A stretch of DNA of 64,000 nt, from NCBI RefSeq assembly GCF_001557235.1, contig NZ_LSJI01000272.1, forward strand, positions 7,061 to 71,060, in the 5' to 3' direction. This document shows positions 19,508-28,344 of the stretch, piece by piece (the first letter of the stretch is position 1; every line of letters begins with the position of its first letter). The position numbers and the translations under genes were made by a program. The notes beneath the pieces are model-generated. The model did not search any database. It saw only the letters and a program-made list of their open reading frames with translations, and was not told the DNA's origin. The stretch is from Phenylobacterium sp. CCH9-H3. GTDB lineage: Bacteria > Pseudomonadota > Alphaproteobacteria > Caulobacterales > Caulobacteraceae.

Positions 19508-21354
19508 CGGCGGCCGAACAGCCGCTCGATGTCGGCGAGCTTGAGCTCGACGTAGGTGGGACGGCCGTGGTTGCACTGGCCGGAGTGGGGCGTGGCCTCC
19601 ATCTGGCGGAGCAGGGCGTTCATCTCCGGCGCCGTCAGTCTGCGGCCGGCGCGGACGGATCCGTGGCAGGCCATGGTGGAGCAGACGTCCTGCAGCCGCT
19701 CCTTGAGGGCTAGGGCCTGGCCGTTCTCGGCCAGATCGTCGGCGATATCGCGGATCAGGCCTGCCGCATCCGTCTCGCCCAGCAAGGCCGGGACCTCGCG
19801 GACCAGGATGGCGCCGGGGCCGAAGCTCTCGACGACCAGGCCCAGGGCGGCCAGCTCCTCGGCGCGGGCGGCGACGCGTTCGGCCTCGGCGGGGTCCAAC
19901 TCGACCACCTCCGGCAGCAGCAGGGCCTGGCGGGCGACGCCGCCTTCGCTGAGCTCGCCCTTCATGCGCTCGTAGACGAGGCGTTCGTGGGCGGCATGCT
20001 GGTCGACGATGACCATGCCGTCGCGGGTCTGGGCCACGATGTAGGTCTCGTGCACCTGGGCGCGAGCGGCGCCCAGGGGGTAGTCGACAGGATCGAACAC
20101 CGGGGCCGCGGCGCCAGGTTCGGCGACGCCGTAGCCCTCGGGCGGCGCCTCGGCGCGGGCCGAGACTTCGGACAGGCCGGGGATCGACTGCACCGCTGCG
20201 GCCGCCGCCTGCCAGCCGCCGGCGCTCCAGGCGGAGAATCCGGCGCCCGAGGGCCGCGGCGGCGGATAGCCGGGCGGCAGGCTCTGCGGGCGGAAACCGC
20301 CCAGCGCCGCGGCGGCCACGGTGGTGGAGGCGCGGTGTCCCGCGGCGGCCAGGCTGTGGCGTAACCCGCTGACGATCAGGCCCCGCACCAGCGCCGGGTC
20401 GCGGAACCGAACCTCGGCCTTGGCGGGATGGACGTTCACGTCCACGAGGCCGGGGTCCAGCGCGATGTAGAGGGCGCAGGCGGGGTGGCGATCGCGGGCG
20501 AGGAAGTCGGCGTAGGCGCCGCGCAGCGCCCCCTGCAGCAGCCGGTCGCGGACGGGGCGGCCGTTGACGAACAGGTACTGGTGCGCCGCGTTGCCGCGGT
20601 TGTAGGTCGGCAGGCCCGCATAGCCGGACAGGCGCACGCCTTCGCGCTCGTGGTCGATGAGCAGGGCGTTCTCGGAGAACTCCCGGCCCATCACCGCCCC
20701 CAGGCGGGCGAGGCGGCCCGCGTCGCCCGGCGCCTCGGCGGGCAGGCGCAGGGTGCGGCGGCCGTCGATGTCGAGGGCGAAGCCCACGGCTTCGTGGGCC
20801 ATGGCCTGGCGCTTGAGCTCCTCGGTGATGGCCTGGGCCTCCGAGCGCTCGGACTTCATGAACTTCAGCCGGGCCGGCGTGGCGTAGAACAGGTCGCGCA
20901 CCTCGACCCGTGCGCCGTGCGGACCGGGGAAGCCGGCCGGCGAGACGGCGCCGACGGCGCCGCCCTCCACCAGGATCGCATGGGCGTCCGCCAGCCCCTT
21001 GGCCCGGCTGACGATCGACAGCCGCGCCACCGAGCCGATCGAGGGCAGGGCCTCGCCGCGAAAGCCCATGGTGGCGATGCGCAGCAGGTCGTACTCGCCG
21101 TCCTCGCCCGGGTTCAGTTTCGAGGTCGCGTGGCGCTCCACCGCGAGCGGCAGCTGGTCGGCGGCCAAACCGTTGCCGTCATCGGCCACCAGGATGCGGG
21201 AAAGGCCCCCGCCGTCGGCCTGGACCTGGATCTCGGAGGCCCCGGCGTCCAGGGCGTTCTCGACCAGCTCCTTGACCGCGCTGGCAGGGCGCTCCACCAC
21301 CTCGCCAGCGGCGATGCGGTTGATCAGTTCGGGAGGGAGGCGGCGGATCGGCAT
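19504..21354 (-). CDS. mutL: DNA mismatch repair protein MutL
   Basis: MutL couples MutS mismatch recognition to strand incision. The 616-residue protein opens with the GHKL ATPase domain ([25 protein letters not shown]-type loop [17 protein letters not shown]), followed by a variable linker (about 335-430). The C-terminal domain has the endonuclease motif [12 protein letters not shown] and ends with [11 protein letters not shown]. The metal-binding motif means this MutL should nick DNA itself, as in bacteria without MutH. The end overlaps the MerR gene by 4 bp. Confidence 0.95.
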   Translation of the reverse strand: MPIRRLPPELINRIAAGEVVERPASAVKELVENALDAGASEIQVQADGGGLSRILVADDGNGLAADQLPLAVERHATSKLNPGEDGEYDLLRIATMGFRGEALPSIGSVARLSIVSRAKGLADAHAILVEGGAVGAVSPAGFPGPHGARVEVRDLFYATPARLKFMKSERSEAQAITEELKRQAMAHEAVGFALDIDGRRTLRLPAEAPGDAGRLARLGAVMGREFSENALLIDHEREGVRLSGYAGLPTYNRGNAAHQYLFVNGRPVRDRLLQGALRGAYADFLARDRHPACALYIALDPGLVDVNVHPAKAEVRFRDPALVRGLIVSGLRHSLAAAGHRASTTVAAAALGGFRPQSLPPGYPPPRPSGAGFSAWSAGGWQAAAAAVQSIPGLSEVSARAEAPPEGYGVAEPGAAAPVFDPVDYPLGAARAQVHETYIVAQTRDGMVIVDQHAAHERLVYERMKGELSEGGVARQALLLPEVVELDPAEAERVAARAEELAALGLVVESFGPGAILVREVPALLGETDAAGLIRDIADDLAENGQALALKERLQDVCSTMACHGSVRAGRRLTAPEMNALLRQMEATPHSGQCNHGRPTYVELKLADIERLFGRR

Positions 21355-21402
21355 GGGAGCTAGACCTTCCTACATAGTACGATTCCAAGGAGTCTCCCGC
21401 CC

Positions 21403-22368
21403 GTGCTGAATCGCCTCGCCACCCTCGTCGCCGTCGTGATGCTCGCCGCCCTGCCGGCCTCGGCCCAGGTCCCGCTGCTGCTCGCGCCCGCGCCCGTGGA
21501 CGACCCGGATGCGACCCTGGTGGAGGAACTGGTGGTGCGCGGCCGCCTGCCGGGTCCCGCCTGGTGGCGGGTGTCGGACGCCGACACCACGGTCTATGTG
21601 CTCGGCGTGCCGTCGCTCGCGCCCAAGCGGATGGAATGGGACCGGGCGATCTTCGAGCGGCGGCTGGAAGGGGCCAACGTGGTGATCCTGCCGTTCGTGA
21701 ACGTGCGGGCCAAGGTGGGCGGCTCGGTGGGCACGGCCTTCAATCTGCTGCGCCTGCGGTCCGGTGGGCCGTTCGAAGAGCGGCTGGATCCGGGCACGCG
21801 GGCCCGCTTCGTGGCCGTCCGCACGCGTCTGGGCCAGGACGCAGGGCGCTACAACACCCGCAACCCGTTGGCGGCCGGCGTGCAGCTGGCGATCGACTAC
21901 CGCGACCACGCCCAGCTCACCAACATGGACCCCGCCAAGCTGGTCCGGCTGCTGGCGCAGCGGAAGGGCGTGAAGGTCATCGAGAAGAGCTACGACCTGG
22001 GTCCGCAGCTGGGCGGGATCATCCGCACGCCGGCGTCCACCGGCCGCCTCTGCTTCGACGAGGTGCTGGCCCAGGCCGAGGCCGGTCCCGGCGTGACCCT
22101 GGCGGCGGCGCGGGCCTGGGCGGCAGGCGACGTGGAAGGCGCGCTGCAGAACGAGCGGACCTATGAACGCTGCCTGGCGGCCGTCAGCGGCGGGCGCACC
22201 TACGACGAACGCACCAAGGCCGACGAGGCGGCGGCGATCGCGAACGCGCTCAAGTCGCCCGGGCATGCCATCGCCCTGGTCCCGCTCCGGCCCCTGCTGG
22301 CCCAGAACGGGGTGCTGGAACGCCTGCGGGCGCAGGGCTTCACGGTGAAGACGCCAGGCGAGGAGTGA
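21403..22368 (+). CDS. TraB/GumN family exported protein
   Basis: A 321-residue protein with a signal peptide (cleavage near residue 21, LPASA-QV). The mature part has WWRVSDADTTVYVLGVPSLAPK, the position of the conserved GTxH-type motif of the TraB/GumN (Tiki-like) family, but the histidine is replaced by Pro-Ser here, so a proteolytic role is doubtful. Family members are periplasmic and poorly studied. It is divergent from mutL by 48 bp and followed by an inverted-repeat element. Confidence 0.75.
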   Translation: MLNRLATLVAVVMLAALPASAQVPLLLAPAPVDDPDATLVEELVVRGRLPGPAWWRVSDADTTVYVLGVPSLAPKRMEWDRAIFERRLEGANVVILPFVNVRAKVGGSVGTAFNLLRLRSGGPFEERLDPGTRARFVAVRTRLGQDAGRYNTRNPLAAGVQLAIDYRDHAQLTNMDPAKLVRLLAQRKGVKVIEKSYDLGPQLGGIIRTPASTGRLCFDEVLAQAEAGPGVTLAAARAWAAGDVEGALQNERTYERCLAAVSGGRTYDERTKADEAAAIANALKSPGHAIALVPLRPLLAQNGVLERLRAQGFTVKTPGEE

Positions 22369-22377
22369 TCAAAAATT

Positions 22378-22489
22378 GCTCCCCCGTTGGGGGAGCTGTC
22401 AGCGTAGCTGACTGAGGGGGCGTCCTCAGCGGTCCGAGCGGAAACCCCCTCCGTCGCCTGCGGCGACACCTCCCCCAAGGGGGAGGAAC
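22378..22489. repeat. CTCCCCC inverted-repeat element, copy A
   Basis: An element of about 110 bp with GCTCCCCC at one end and GGGGGAGGA at the other. Inside are TCAGCGTAGCTGACTGAGG and, at 22445-22476, a block identical to one in copy B (49711-49742). It can fold into several hairpins. It lies between the GumN gene and the end of bamF, so both transcripts could run into it. Copies B and C are at 49608-49755 and 53656-53802. Confidence 0.85.
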
Positions 22490-22495
22490 TCTTGG

Positions 22496-23053
22496 CTACA
22501 GCCCCGGCAGTTTGATCCGGGACTTGCCTTCGCGCTGGATCGTGATCGGCTTGTCGCCGGTCAGCTTGGCCACGCGTTCCTTCTCGGCCGCGGGGTCGAG
22601 GGGCGCGTTGGATCCGTCCAGGGCCGCAGTCTGCTGCGGGGCGGCGGCCTCGTCCTTCTTCCAGAACATCACCCGGTCGGCGAAGCTCTTTTCCTTGTGG
22701 GCCAGATCGCCGAATTCGTCGTCGACCACATAGCGGACCAGCGGATCGGCCTTGTCGGCGCCGGCCTTGGCCACCAGCAGCTTCTCGCCGTCGGTGCGCT
22801 GCTCCGCCTCGCGCTGGCCCAGGAGCGCGTTGCGCGCGGCGCTTTCGGGCTGCAGCTCCTGCGGGCGCGGTTCGCCGGGCGCCGGCGGGCGCAGGGCGTA
22901 GTCCGGCGGAACCACCAGGGGCGCCTTGGTCACGATGCGGAACTCGTCGGGGGTCACCTTGGACATGCCCAGGGCCTTCTGGGTCGACTGGCAGCCGGCG
23001 AGGCCCGCGGCCGCGACCAGGGCGGTCGCCACAATCACGCGATTGATCGTCAT
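22496..23053 (-). CDS. bamF: Lipoprotein of the BAM complex (DUF3035)
   Basis: A 185-residue lipoprotein. The signal peptide ends in the lipobox LAGC with lipid-modified Cys21. The mature part contains TPDEFRIVTKAPLVVPPDYALRPPAPGE, a pattern known from DUF3035 proteins; the Caulobacter member is BamF, an outer-membrane assembly factor. It lies downstream of ileS-lspA on the same strand, as in relatives. Next to the gene for lipoprotein signal peptidase, its own processing enzyme. The 5' leader folds into a long hairpin. The name rests on that family link. Confidence 0.75.
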   Translation of the reverse strand: MTINRVIVATALVAAAGLAGCQSTQKALGMSKVTPDEFRIVTKAPLVVPPDYALRPPAPGEPRPQELQPESAARNALLGQREAEQRTDGEKLLVAKAGADKADPLVRYVVDDEFGDLAHKEKSFADRVMFWKKDEAAAPQQTAALDGSNAPLDPAAEKERVAKLTGDKPITIQREGKSRIKLPGL

Positions 23054-23073
23054 AGACTTAGAAAGCTCCTCCA

Positions 23074-23115
23074 GCGCTTCCCGACGATGCGTCAGCATCG
23101 ACGATAAGGAAGCGC
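23074..23115 (-). promoter_or_regulatory. Two-part hairpin in the bamF leader
   Basis: GCGCTTCC (23074-23081) pairs with GGAAGCGC (23108-23115), and CGATGC-GTCA-GCATCG (23085-23100) folds inside it. The structure ends about 20 bases before the bamF start, just in front of its GGAGGAGC ribosome site. Confidence 0.55.
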
Positions 23116-23215
23116 GCTAGACTTTTAGCTTGCCGCTTTCCCGTGGCGGGAAAACGGCGGGCGGCCCCCCCGGCCGGGTCGGTTGAGATACCTTAATCAC
23201 GTCCGCCAGCCAACG

Positions 23216-23701
23216 CTATGCGGCAGGGCGCTGCGGGCGAAGGCTGTCGAGCAGCAGCAGGATCACGCCGACGGTGATGCCGCTGTCGGCGATGTTGAAG
23301 ATCCAGGGGAAGAACCCCAGCCGCTGGACGTCGATGAAATCGACCACCGCGCCGAAGCGCGCCCGGTCGATGGCGTTGCCAACGGCCCCGCCGATCACCA
23401 GGCCCAGGCCCAGCGCCGGCAACAGGCGCGGCTGGCTGCGCGCCCAGGCGGACAGCAGCGCGGCCACACCCAGGGAGAACACCACAAGGCCCCAGCGGAC
23501 CACGTCGTGCTGCGCCTGCAGCAAGCCGAAGCTGACGCCCTCGTTCCAGATCCGCGTGAACTGCAGCGGCCAGAACACCTCGTGCGAGGCCTGCTCCGGC
23601 AGCCGTAGGACGGCCAGGATCCAGTACTTGGAGAGCTGGTCGAGCACGATCACGGCGAGCGCGACGGCATAGGCCGTCCAGCCGTTCCTGGTCACCGTCA
23701 T
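23216..23701 (-). CDS. lspA: Lipoprotein signal peptidase
   Basis: LspA is the inner-membrane aspartyl protease that cleaves prolipoproteins after lipid attachment. The 161-residue protein has four membrane helices, DQLSKYW (residues 21-27) and the catalytic aspartates Asp112 (GNAIDRA) and Asp139 (FNIADS). The start at 23701 overlaps the ileS stop by 4 bp (ATGA), so translation is probably coupled. Part of the ribF-ileS-lspA-bamF block. Confidence 0.95.
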   Translation of the reverse strand: MTVTRNGWTAYAVALAVIVLDQLSKYWILAVLRLPEQASHEVFWPLQFTRIWNEGVSFGLLQAQHDVVRWGLVVFSLGVAALLSAWARSQPRLLPALGLGLVIGGAVGNAIDRARFGAVVDFIDVQRLGFFPWIFNIADSGITVGVILLLLDSLRPQRPAA

Positions 23702-26622
23702 GCGTGGGCCGCGTCCCAGGCCGCCACGGCCTCGGCGTCGCGCAGCGACAGGTCCGGATAGCGCGGATCGGTCCCCACCTCCGGCAGGATCCGCCACGAG
23801 CGGGCGCACTTGCGGCCCTCGGCCTTCAGCGGCTCGACCGAAACGCCCGGAACCTCCGCCAGCCGGAAACCGGGGCCTTCGCCGGCGACCAGGCGCGCCT
23901 GGCTGGTCCGGAACACCTCGGCCGGGTCCAGGCCGTCGAAGGCGGCCAGCAGCTCGGGGTCGGCCACGTGGACGACGGGGGCCGCCTCCAGGGCCGCGCC
24001 CATACGCTTCTCGCGCCGCTCGACCTCCAGCGCGCCGGTGACGACCGACGTCACCTGCTGCACCTTGGCCCAGCGGGCGGCCTCGGCCTCGTTACGCCAC
24101 TCTGCCGGAGTCGTGGGGATCACCCGCATGCAGTTGGAGTGGGCGTCCGGATAGCGGGTCAGCCAGGCCTCTTCCATCGTGAAGGGGATCAGCGGCGACA
24201 GCCACGCCGTTAGCCGCTCGAACACCGCATCCATCACCGTGCGCGCGGCCCGGCGGGTGAGCGAGGATGGCTGGTCGCAATAGAGGCTGTCGCGGCGCAC
24301 GTCGAAGAACAGCGACGACAGCTCGTTCTGGCAGAAGTCCAGCACCGGCCGGATCACGTCCTGGAACAGGTAGCCGTCGTAAGCCGTGCGAACCTGGGCG
24401 TCGAGCTCGTAGAGGCGGTGCAGGATGAACCGCTCCAGCGGCGGCATCTGCTCCAGCTCCACCGCCTCGTCGGGGGTGTAGTCGGCCAGGGCGCCCAGCA
24501 TGTAGCGGACGGTGTTGCGCAGCTTGCGGTAGGCGTCCGACGTGGTCTGCAGGATCGTCTTTCCGATCCGGCTGTCGTCGGCGTAGTCGATCATGGCCGC
24601 CCAAAGCCGGATGATCTCGGCGCCGCTCTCGCGGATCACCGCCTCGGGATCGACGGTGTTGCCCTTGGACTTGGACATCTTCTCGCCGTTCTCATCCATG
24701 GTGAAGCCGTGGGTGAGGATGGCGTCGTAGGGCGCGCGGCCGCGGGTGCCGGAGCTTTCCAGCAGGGAGCTCTGGAACCAGCCGCGGTGCTGGTCGGAGC
24801 CCTCGAGATAGAGGTCGGCCGGCCACCTCGTGTGGGCGCGGTTCTCCAGGGTGAAGGCGTGGGTCGAGCCGCTATCGAACCAGACGTCGAGGATGTCCTC
24901 GATCTTCTCGTAGCGGTCCGGGTCGTGCCCGCCCAGGAAGTCGGTGACCGGGCGATTGAACCAGGCGTCGGCGCCCTCGGCGCGGATGGCGTCGACGATC
25001 CGCTTGTCGACTTCGGGGTCGTGCAGCGGCTGGTTCGTCTCCTTGTCGACGAACATGGCCAGCGGCGCGCCCCAAGCGCGTTGCCGGCTGATCAGCCAGT
25101 CGGGCCGGCTTTCGACCATGGAGCGAATGCGGTTCTTACCGGCCGCCGGATAGAAGGTGGTGGCCTCGATGGACTCCAGCGCCGTCTCGCGCAGGGAGCG
25201 GCCGCCCAGTTCCGGCGTGTCCACCGGCTCGTCCATGCGGATGAACCACTGGGGCGTGTTGCGGAAGATCACCGGGGCCTTGGAGCGCCAGGAGTGGGGG
25301 TAGCTGTGCTCCATCCGCCCGCGCGCCAGGAGGCGTCCCGCCTCGATCAGCTTGTCCATGACCGCGCCGTTGGCCGGGCCGAACTTGCCGGCCTTCTTGC
25401 CCTCGGTCTCCAGCACCTTGAGGCCGGCGAACAGGGGAACATGCGGATAGTAGGCGCCGTCGGGATCGACGGTGTCGGGGATCTCGCGATGGCCGTGGGC
25501 CAGCCAGACCATGTAGTCGTCGGCGCCGTGGCCCGGCGCGGTGTGGACGAAGCCGGTGCCGGCGTCGTCCGTGACGTGGTCGCCGCTCAGCAGCGGCACC
25601 TGGAAGGCGTAATGGGTGTCCAGGGCCGCCAGCGGATGCTCGCAGACCATGCCCTGGCAGTCGACCTTCTCGACCCGGCGGGCCTTGGCGATCTTGGCGG
25701 CCTTGAAGACGTCGTCGGAAAGCTTCTCGGCCACGACCAGCCGGTCGCCGGCCTTGGCCCAGGGCTCGAACTCCAGGCCCTCTTCCATGGCCTCGACCTG
25801 GTAGACCGCATAGTCGACGGCTTCGTTGTAGCTGATCGCCCGGTTGGCTGGGATGGTCCAGGGCGTGGTGGTCCAGATGACCACCGAGGCGCCGCGCGCC
25901 GCGTCGCTGCCCTCGACCACCGGGAACTTCACCCAGATCGTGGGGCTGACGTGGTCGTGGTACTCGACCTCGGCGTCGGCCAGGGCCGTGCGTTCGACCG
26001 GGCTCCACATGACGGGCTTCGAGCCGCGGTAGAGCTGTCCGGACGCCACGAACTTGTGGAATTCGGCCACGATGGCGGCTTCCGAGCCGTAGTCCATGGT
26101 GGCGTAGCGGTTCTCCCAGTCGCCCAGCACGCCCAGGCGCTTGAAGCCGTCGCGCTGAACGTCGATCCACTTGGAGGCGTACTCGCGGCACCGGGTGCGG
26201 AATTCGGCCTTGGAGACCTCGTCCTTGCGGCGGCCCTGGCTACGCAGCTCCTCCTCGATCTTCCACTCGATCGGCAGGCCGTGGCAGTCCCAGCCGGGGA
26301 CGTAGTCCACGTCGTAGCCCAGCAGGAACTTCGAGCGGACGACGAAGTCCTTCAGCGTCTTCTGCAGCGCATGGCCAATGTGGATGGCCCCGTTGGCGTA
26401 GGGCGGGCCGTCGTGCAGCACGAACAGCGGCGCGCCCGCGCGCTGCCGTTCGGCGCGCATGGCGCCATAGAGGTCGAGCTCGCCCCATTGCGCCAGGGTC
26501 TGCGGCTCCTTCTGCGGCAGGCCTGCGCGCATGGGGAACGGGGTCTCGGGAAGGAAGACGGTCTCGCGGTAGTCGCGGCCCTCTTTGATCTCAACGGGGG
26601 GCTTTTCGGCGTCGTCGGCCAT
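23698..26622 (-). CDS. ileS: Isoleucyl-tRNA synthetase
   Basis: A 974-residue class I synthetase that charges tRNA-Ile. It has PYANGAIHIGHA (HIGH), the editing domain (TTPWTIPANRAI), and KMSKSKGNTVDP. The C-terminal zinc-ribbon region reads KCARSWRILPEVG and then lacks the second Cys pair, so at most one of the four zinc ligands is left; this degenerate form is found in related alphaproteobacteria. It overlaps lspA by 4 bp. A gap of 434 bp separates it from the divergent cspA. Confidence 0.97.
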   Translation of the reverse strand: MADDAEKPPVEIKEGRDYRETVFLPETPFPMRAGLPQKEPQTLAQWGELDLYGAMRAERQRAGAPLFVLHDGPPYANGAIHIGHALQKTLKDFVVRSKFLLGYDVDYVPGWDCHGLPIEWKIEEELRSQGRRKDEVSKAEFRTRCREYASKWIDVQRDGFKRLGVLGDWENRYATMDYGSEAAIVAEFHKFVASGQLYRGSKPVMWSPVERTALADAEVEYHDHVSPTIWVKFPVVEGSDAARGASVVIWTTTPWTIPANRAISYNEAVDYAVYQVEAMEEGLEFEPWAKAGDRLVVAEKLSDDVFKAAKIAKARRVEKVDCQGMVCEHPLAALDTHYAFQVPLLSGDHVTDDAGTGFVHTAPGHGADDYMVWLAHGHREIPDTVDPDGAYYPHVPLFAGLKVLETEGKKAGKFGPANGAVMDKLIEAGRLLARGRMEHSYPHSWRSKAPVIFRNTPQWFIRMDEPVDTPELGGRSLRETALESIEATTFYPAAGKNRIRSMVESRPDWLISRQRAWGAPLAMFVDKETNQPLHDPEVDKRIVDAIRAEGADAWFNRPVTDFLGGHDPDRYEKIEDILDVWFDSGSTHAFTLENRAHTRWPADLYLEGSDQHRGWFQSSLLESSGTRGRAPYDAILTHGFTMDENGEKMSKSKGNTVDPEAVIRESGAEIIRLWAAMIDYADDSRIGKTILQTTSDAYRKLRNTVRYMLGALADYTPDEAVELEQMPPLERFILHRLYELDAQVRTAYDGYLFQDVIRPVLDFCQNELSSLFFDVRRDSLYCDQPSSLTRRAARTVMDAVFERLTAWLSPLIPFTMEEAWLTRYPDAHSNCMRVIPTTPAEWRNEAEAARWAKVQQVTSVVTGALEVERREKRMGAALEAAPVVHVADPELLAAFDGLDPAEVFRTSQARLVAGEGPGFRLAEVPGVSVEPLKAEGRKCARSWRILPEVGTDPRYPDLSLRDAEAVAAWDAAHA

Positions 26623-27056
26623 GACTCTATCCAGGTGGTCCGGAATTCTGATGCGGGTGGAACCCGGCGCGCGCTGGATCGAACGTCCGGCGGCGTCACG
26701 CCGGGCGGGTAATTCGCAGGCTCGTCCGAACCGAAAACATCGCGGTGGCTCTAACAGACGGCGACGGGGGCGTCATCCCCGTGAAGGGTCGCTCGGGACC
26801 CGGCCTGCCCGCCCGGACGGCGGGTTTCAGCGGGCCGCGTCGCCCTGTCACGGCGCGCTTGCGGGTGTCTGCCGCGATTACACTGGCCAAACGCCGAAAG
26901 TTCGCCTATATGAGGGCAATCGAATATCGATTTGGTTCGGTTGCTCTCCACGCTTCTTCTTCGGATCGAGCCCGGACTTCCAAACATCCATTCCGATAAT
27001 TTGATGCGGAGCGCCGCTTGGCGCACGCCAACATTTACTCTGAAAGTGATCAAGAC
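26623..27056. other. Intergenic region between ileS and cspA
   Basis: 434 bp without a supported gene. The first half is GC-rich; the last about 180 bp before cspA is richer in A and T and probably holds the cspA promoter and a long 5' leader, as usual for cold-shock genes. I see no clear terminator or T-box element. Confidence 0.5.
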
Positions 27057-27266
27057 ATGACGACTGGCACCGTGAAGTGGTTCAACCCCACCAAGGGCTT
27101 CGGCTTCATCCAACCCGACGACGGCGGCAACGACGTCTTCGTGCACATCTCGGCCGTCGAGCGCTCGGGCCTCGGCTCGCTGAACGAAGGCCAGAAGGTC
27201 TCGTTCGAGCTGGAGCGCGATCAGCGCAGCGGCAAGATGTCGGCCGGCCAGCTGCAAGCCGCCTAA
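27057..27266 (+). CDS. cspA: Cold-shock domain protein
   Basis: A 69-residue single-domain cold-shock protein that binds RNA and single-stranded DNA. It opens [18 protein letters not shown] (RNP1 KGFGFI) and has VFVHIS (RNP2). The start at 27057 gives the canonical N-terminus. It heads a run of four small genes on the same strand, all closely packed, ending just before ribF. Confidence 0.95.
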   Translation: MTTGTVKWFNPTKGFGFIQPDDGGNDVFVHISAVERSGLGSLNEGQKVSFELERDQRSGKMSAGQLQAA

Positions 27267-27324
27267 GGACGATCAGCCGGGGGGCGAGGCGGGCTTCCGC
27301 TTCGTCGCCCGGCGCGACTGCACC

Positions 27325-27525
27325 ATGACCACATCCACCATCGAACGCGCCTATCAGCTCGCCCGCGCCGGCCACGTCCCGAACGTCGCCACGCTGAAGC
27401 AGCGACTTAAGGCGGACGGCTGCCGCGCCGTGGACGCGCTGCTCGCGCCGCGCAGCATTCGCGGCCACCTCGAGGCGATCTGCGCAGCGACCTATCAGGG
27501 TTCGGGCGCCGAGCCCCAAACCTGA
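27325..27525 (+). CDS. Small hypothetical protein, 66 residues
   Basis: A small protein with the segment SIERAYQLARAGHVPNVATL and later RSIRGHLEAICAA. The pattern looks like a compact helical, perhaps winged-helix fold, but I cannot name a family. It lies 58 bp after cspA and 8 bp before the DUF6481 gene, so co-transcription with both is likely. No strong ribosome site is seen. Coding is supported by composition and tight packing. Confidence 0.65.
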   Translation: MTTSTIERAYQLARAGHVPNVATLKQRLKADGCRAVDALLAPRSIRGHLEAICAATYQGSGAEPQT

Positions 27526-27533
27526 AGGATTTC

Positions 27534-27890
27534 ATGAGCGAATTTCAACGCACGGGCTTTTCGGAACGGCTGAAGACCGCCGCGGACGCCAAGAAGGCGC
27601 TGCTGGCCAACTTCCGGCCCAAACCGACCGTCACCGCCTCGGACTTCCAGCCCCGCGCCGTCGCGCGCGAGGCCGAGCTGGCGCAGGTGCGGGAAGCCCG
27701 GGCCGAGGCCAAAGCCGCCCGCATCCAGGCGGCCGCCGATGCGGCCGAGGCCGTCCGCCTCTCTGAGGAGAGCCTCGCGGCCGCGGCGCTCGACGCCAAG
27801 CGTGGCGAGCGCAAGGAGCGCAAGGCGCTGACCAAGGCCGAACAGAAGGCCAAGCGCGACGCCCGCTACGCCGCCCGCAAGGCGCGCTGA
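27534..27890 (+). CDS. DUF6481-like charged coiled-coil protein
   Basis: A 118-residue, very Ala/Lys/Arg/Glu-rich protein. It opens with GFSERLKTAADAKKALLANF and RPKP, the hallmark of DUF6481 proteins. Most of the rest (about residues 35-118) should be one long charged helix or coiled coil ending in KRDARYAARKAR, which could bind nucleic acid. GAAGGATTTC provides the ribosome site. Function unknown; the linkage to cspA suggests a role in RNA or ribosome physiology, which is inference. Confidence 0.75.
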   Translation: MSEFQRTGFSERLKTAADAKKALLANFRPKPTVTASDFQPRAVAREAELAQVREARAEAKAARIQAAADAAEAVRLSEESLAAAALDAKRGERKERKALTKAEQKAKRDARYAARKAR

Positions 27891-27913
27891 CGCCTTTCGA
27901 AGGAGCGCGACCC

Positions 27914-28072
27914 ATGCCCAGGAAGCCCAACTACCAGTTCGAGCGCCTGGAACGGGAACGCCAGAAGGCGGCCAAGACGGCCGAAAAGGCCGCCGCCAAG
28001 CGCGAACAGCGTGACCGCGAGCGCGCCGAGAGCGACGCCGCGACCCCCCGCGATACGACCGACGAGACCTGA
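27914..28072 (+). CDS. Small charged protein, 52 residues
   Basis: A 52-residue frame starting MPRKPNYQFERLERERQKAA, continuing with alternating Lys/Ala/Glu/Arg helix and an acidic tail (DAATPRDTTDET). AAGGAGCG lies 7 bases before the ATG, a strong ribosome site. It is 23 bp after the DUF6481 gene and 8 bp before the next gene. Similar tiny proteins are frequent beside DUF6481 genes in alphaproteobacteria, from memory. Function unknown. Confidence 0.75.
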   Translation: MPRKPNYQFERLERERQKAAKTAEKAAAKREQRDRERAESDAATPRDTTDET

Positions 28073-28080
28073 GAAGATCG

Positions 28081-28338
28081 ATGACCAGTGGCGTCAACTA
28101 CAACCACGAGACCGTCGTCCTGGACGGCGAGACCTTTACGGACTGCGAGTTCCGCGACTGCCGCCTGGTCTATTCCGGAGGCCCCCCGCCGGTGTTCGAG
28201 CGCTGCCGCTTCCACGGCTGCGACTGGAAACAGGACGAGGCGGCCGTCCGCACCCTGGCCTACCTGAAGGCCCTCTGGAACGTCGGCGAGAAGGCCACGG
28301 TCCAGGCCCTGATCAAGGACATTACCGTCGCCCGCTGA
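28081..28338 (+). CDS. Small pentapeptide-like hypothetical protein
   Basis: An 85-residue protein whose first half has the spaced pattern F-x-D-C-x-F-x-D-C-x-L and later F-E-R-C-x-F-x-G-C-x-W, like a short stretch of pentapeptide-repeat coil with four cysteines. The second half is a helix (TLAYLKALWNVGEK). GAGAAG precedes the ATG. It is the last gene of the cspA run and stops 6 bp before the end of convergent ribF. Function unknown. Confidence 0.75.
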   Translation: MTSGVNYNHETVVLDGETFTDCEFRDCRLVYSGGPPPVFERCRFHGCDWKQDEAAVRTLAYLKALWNVGEKATVQALIKDITVAR

Positions 28339-28344
28339 GGCGAC

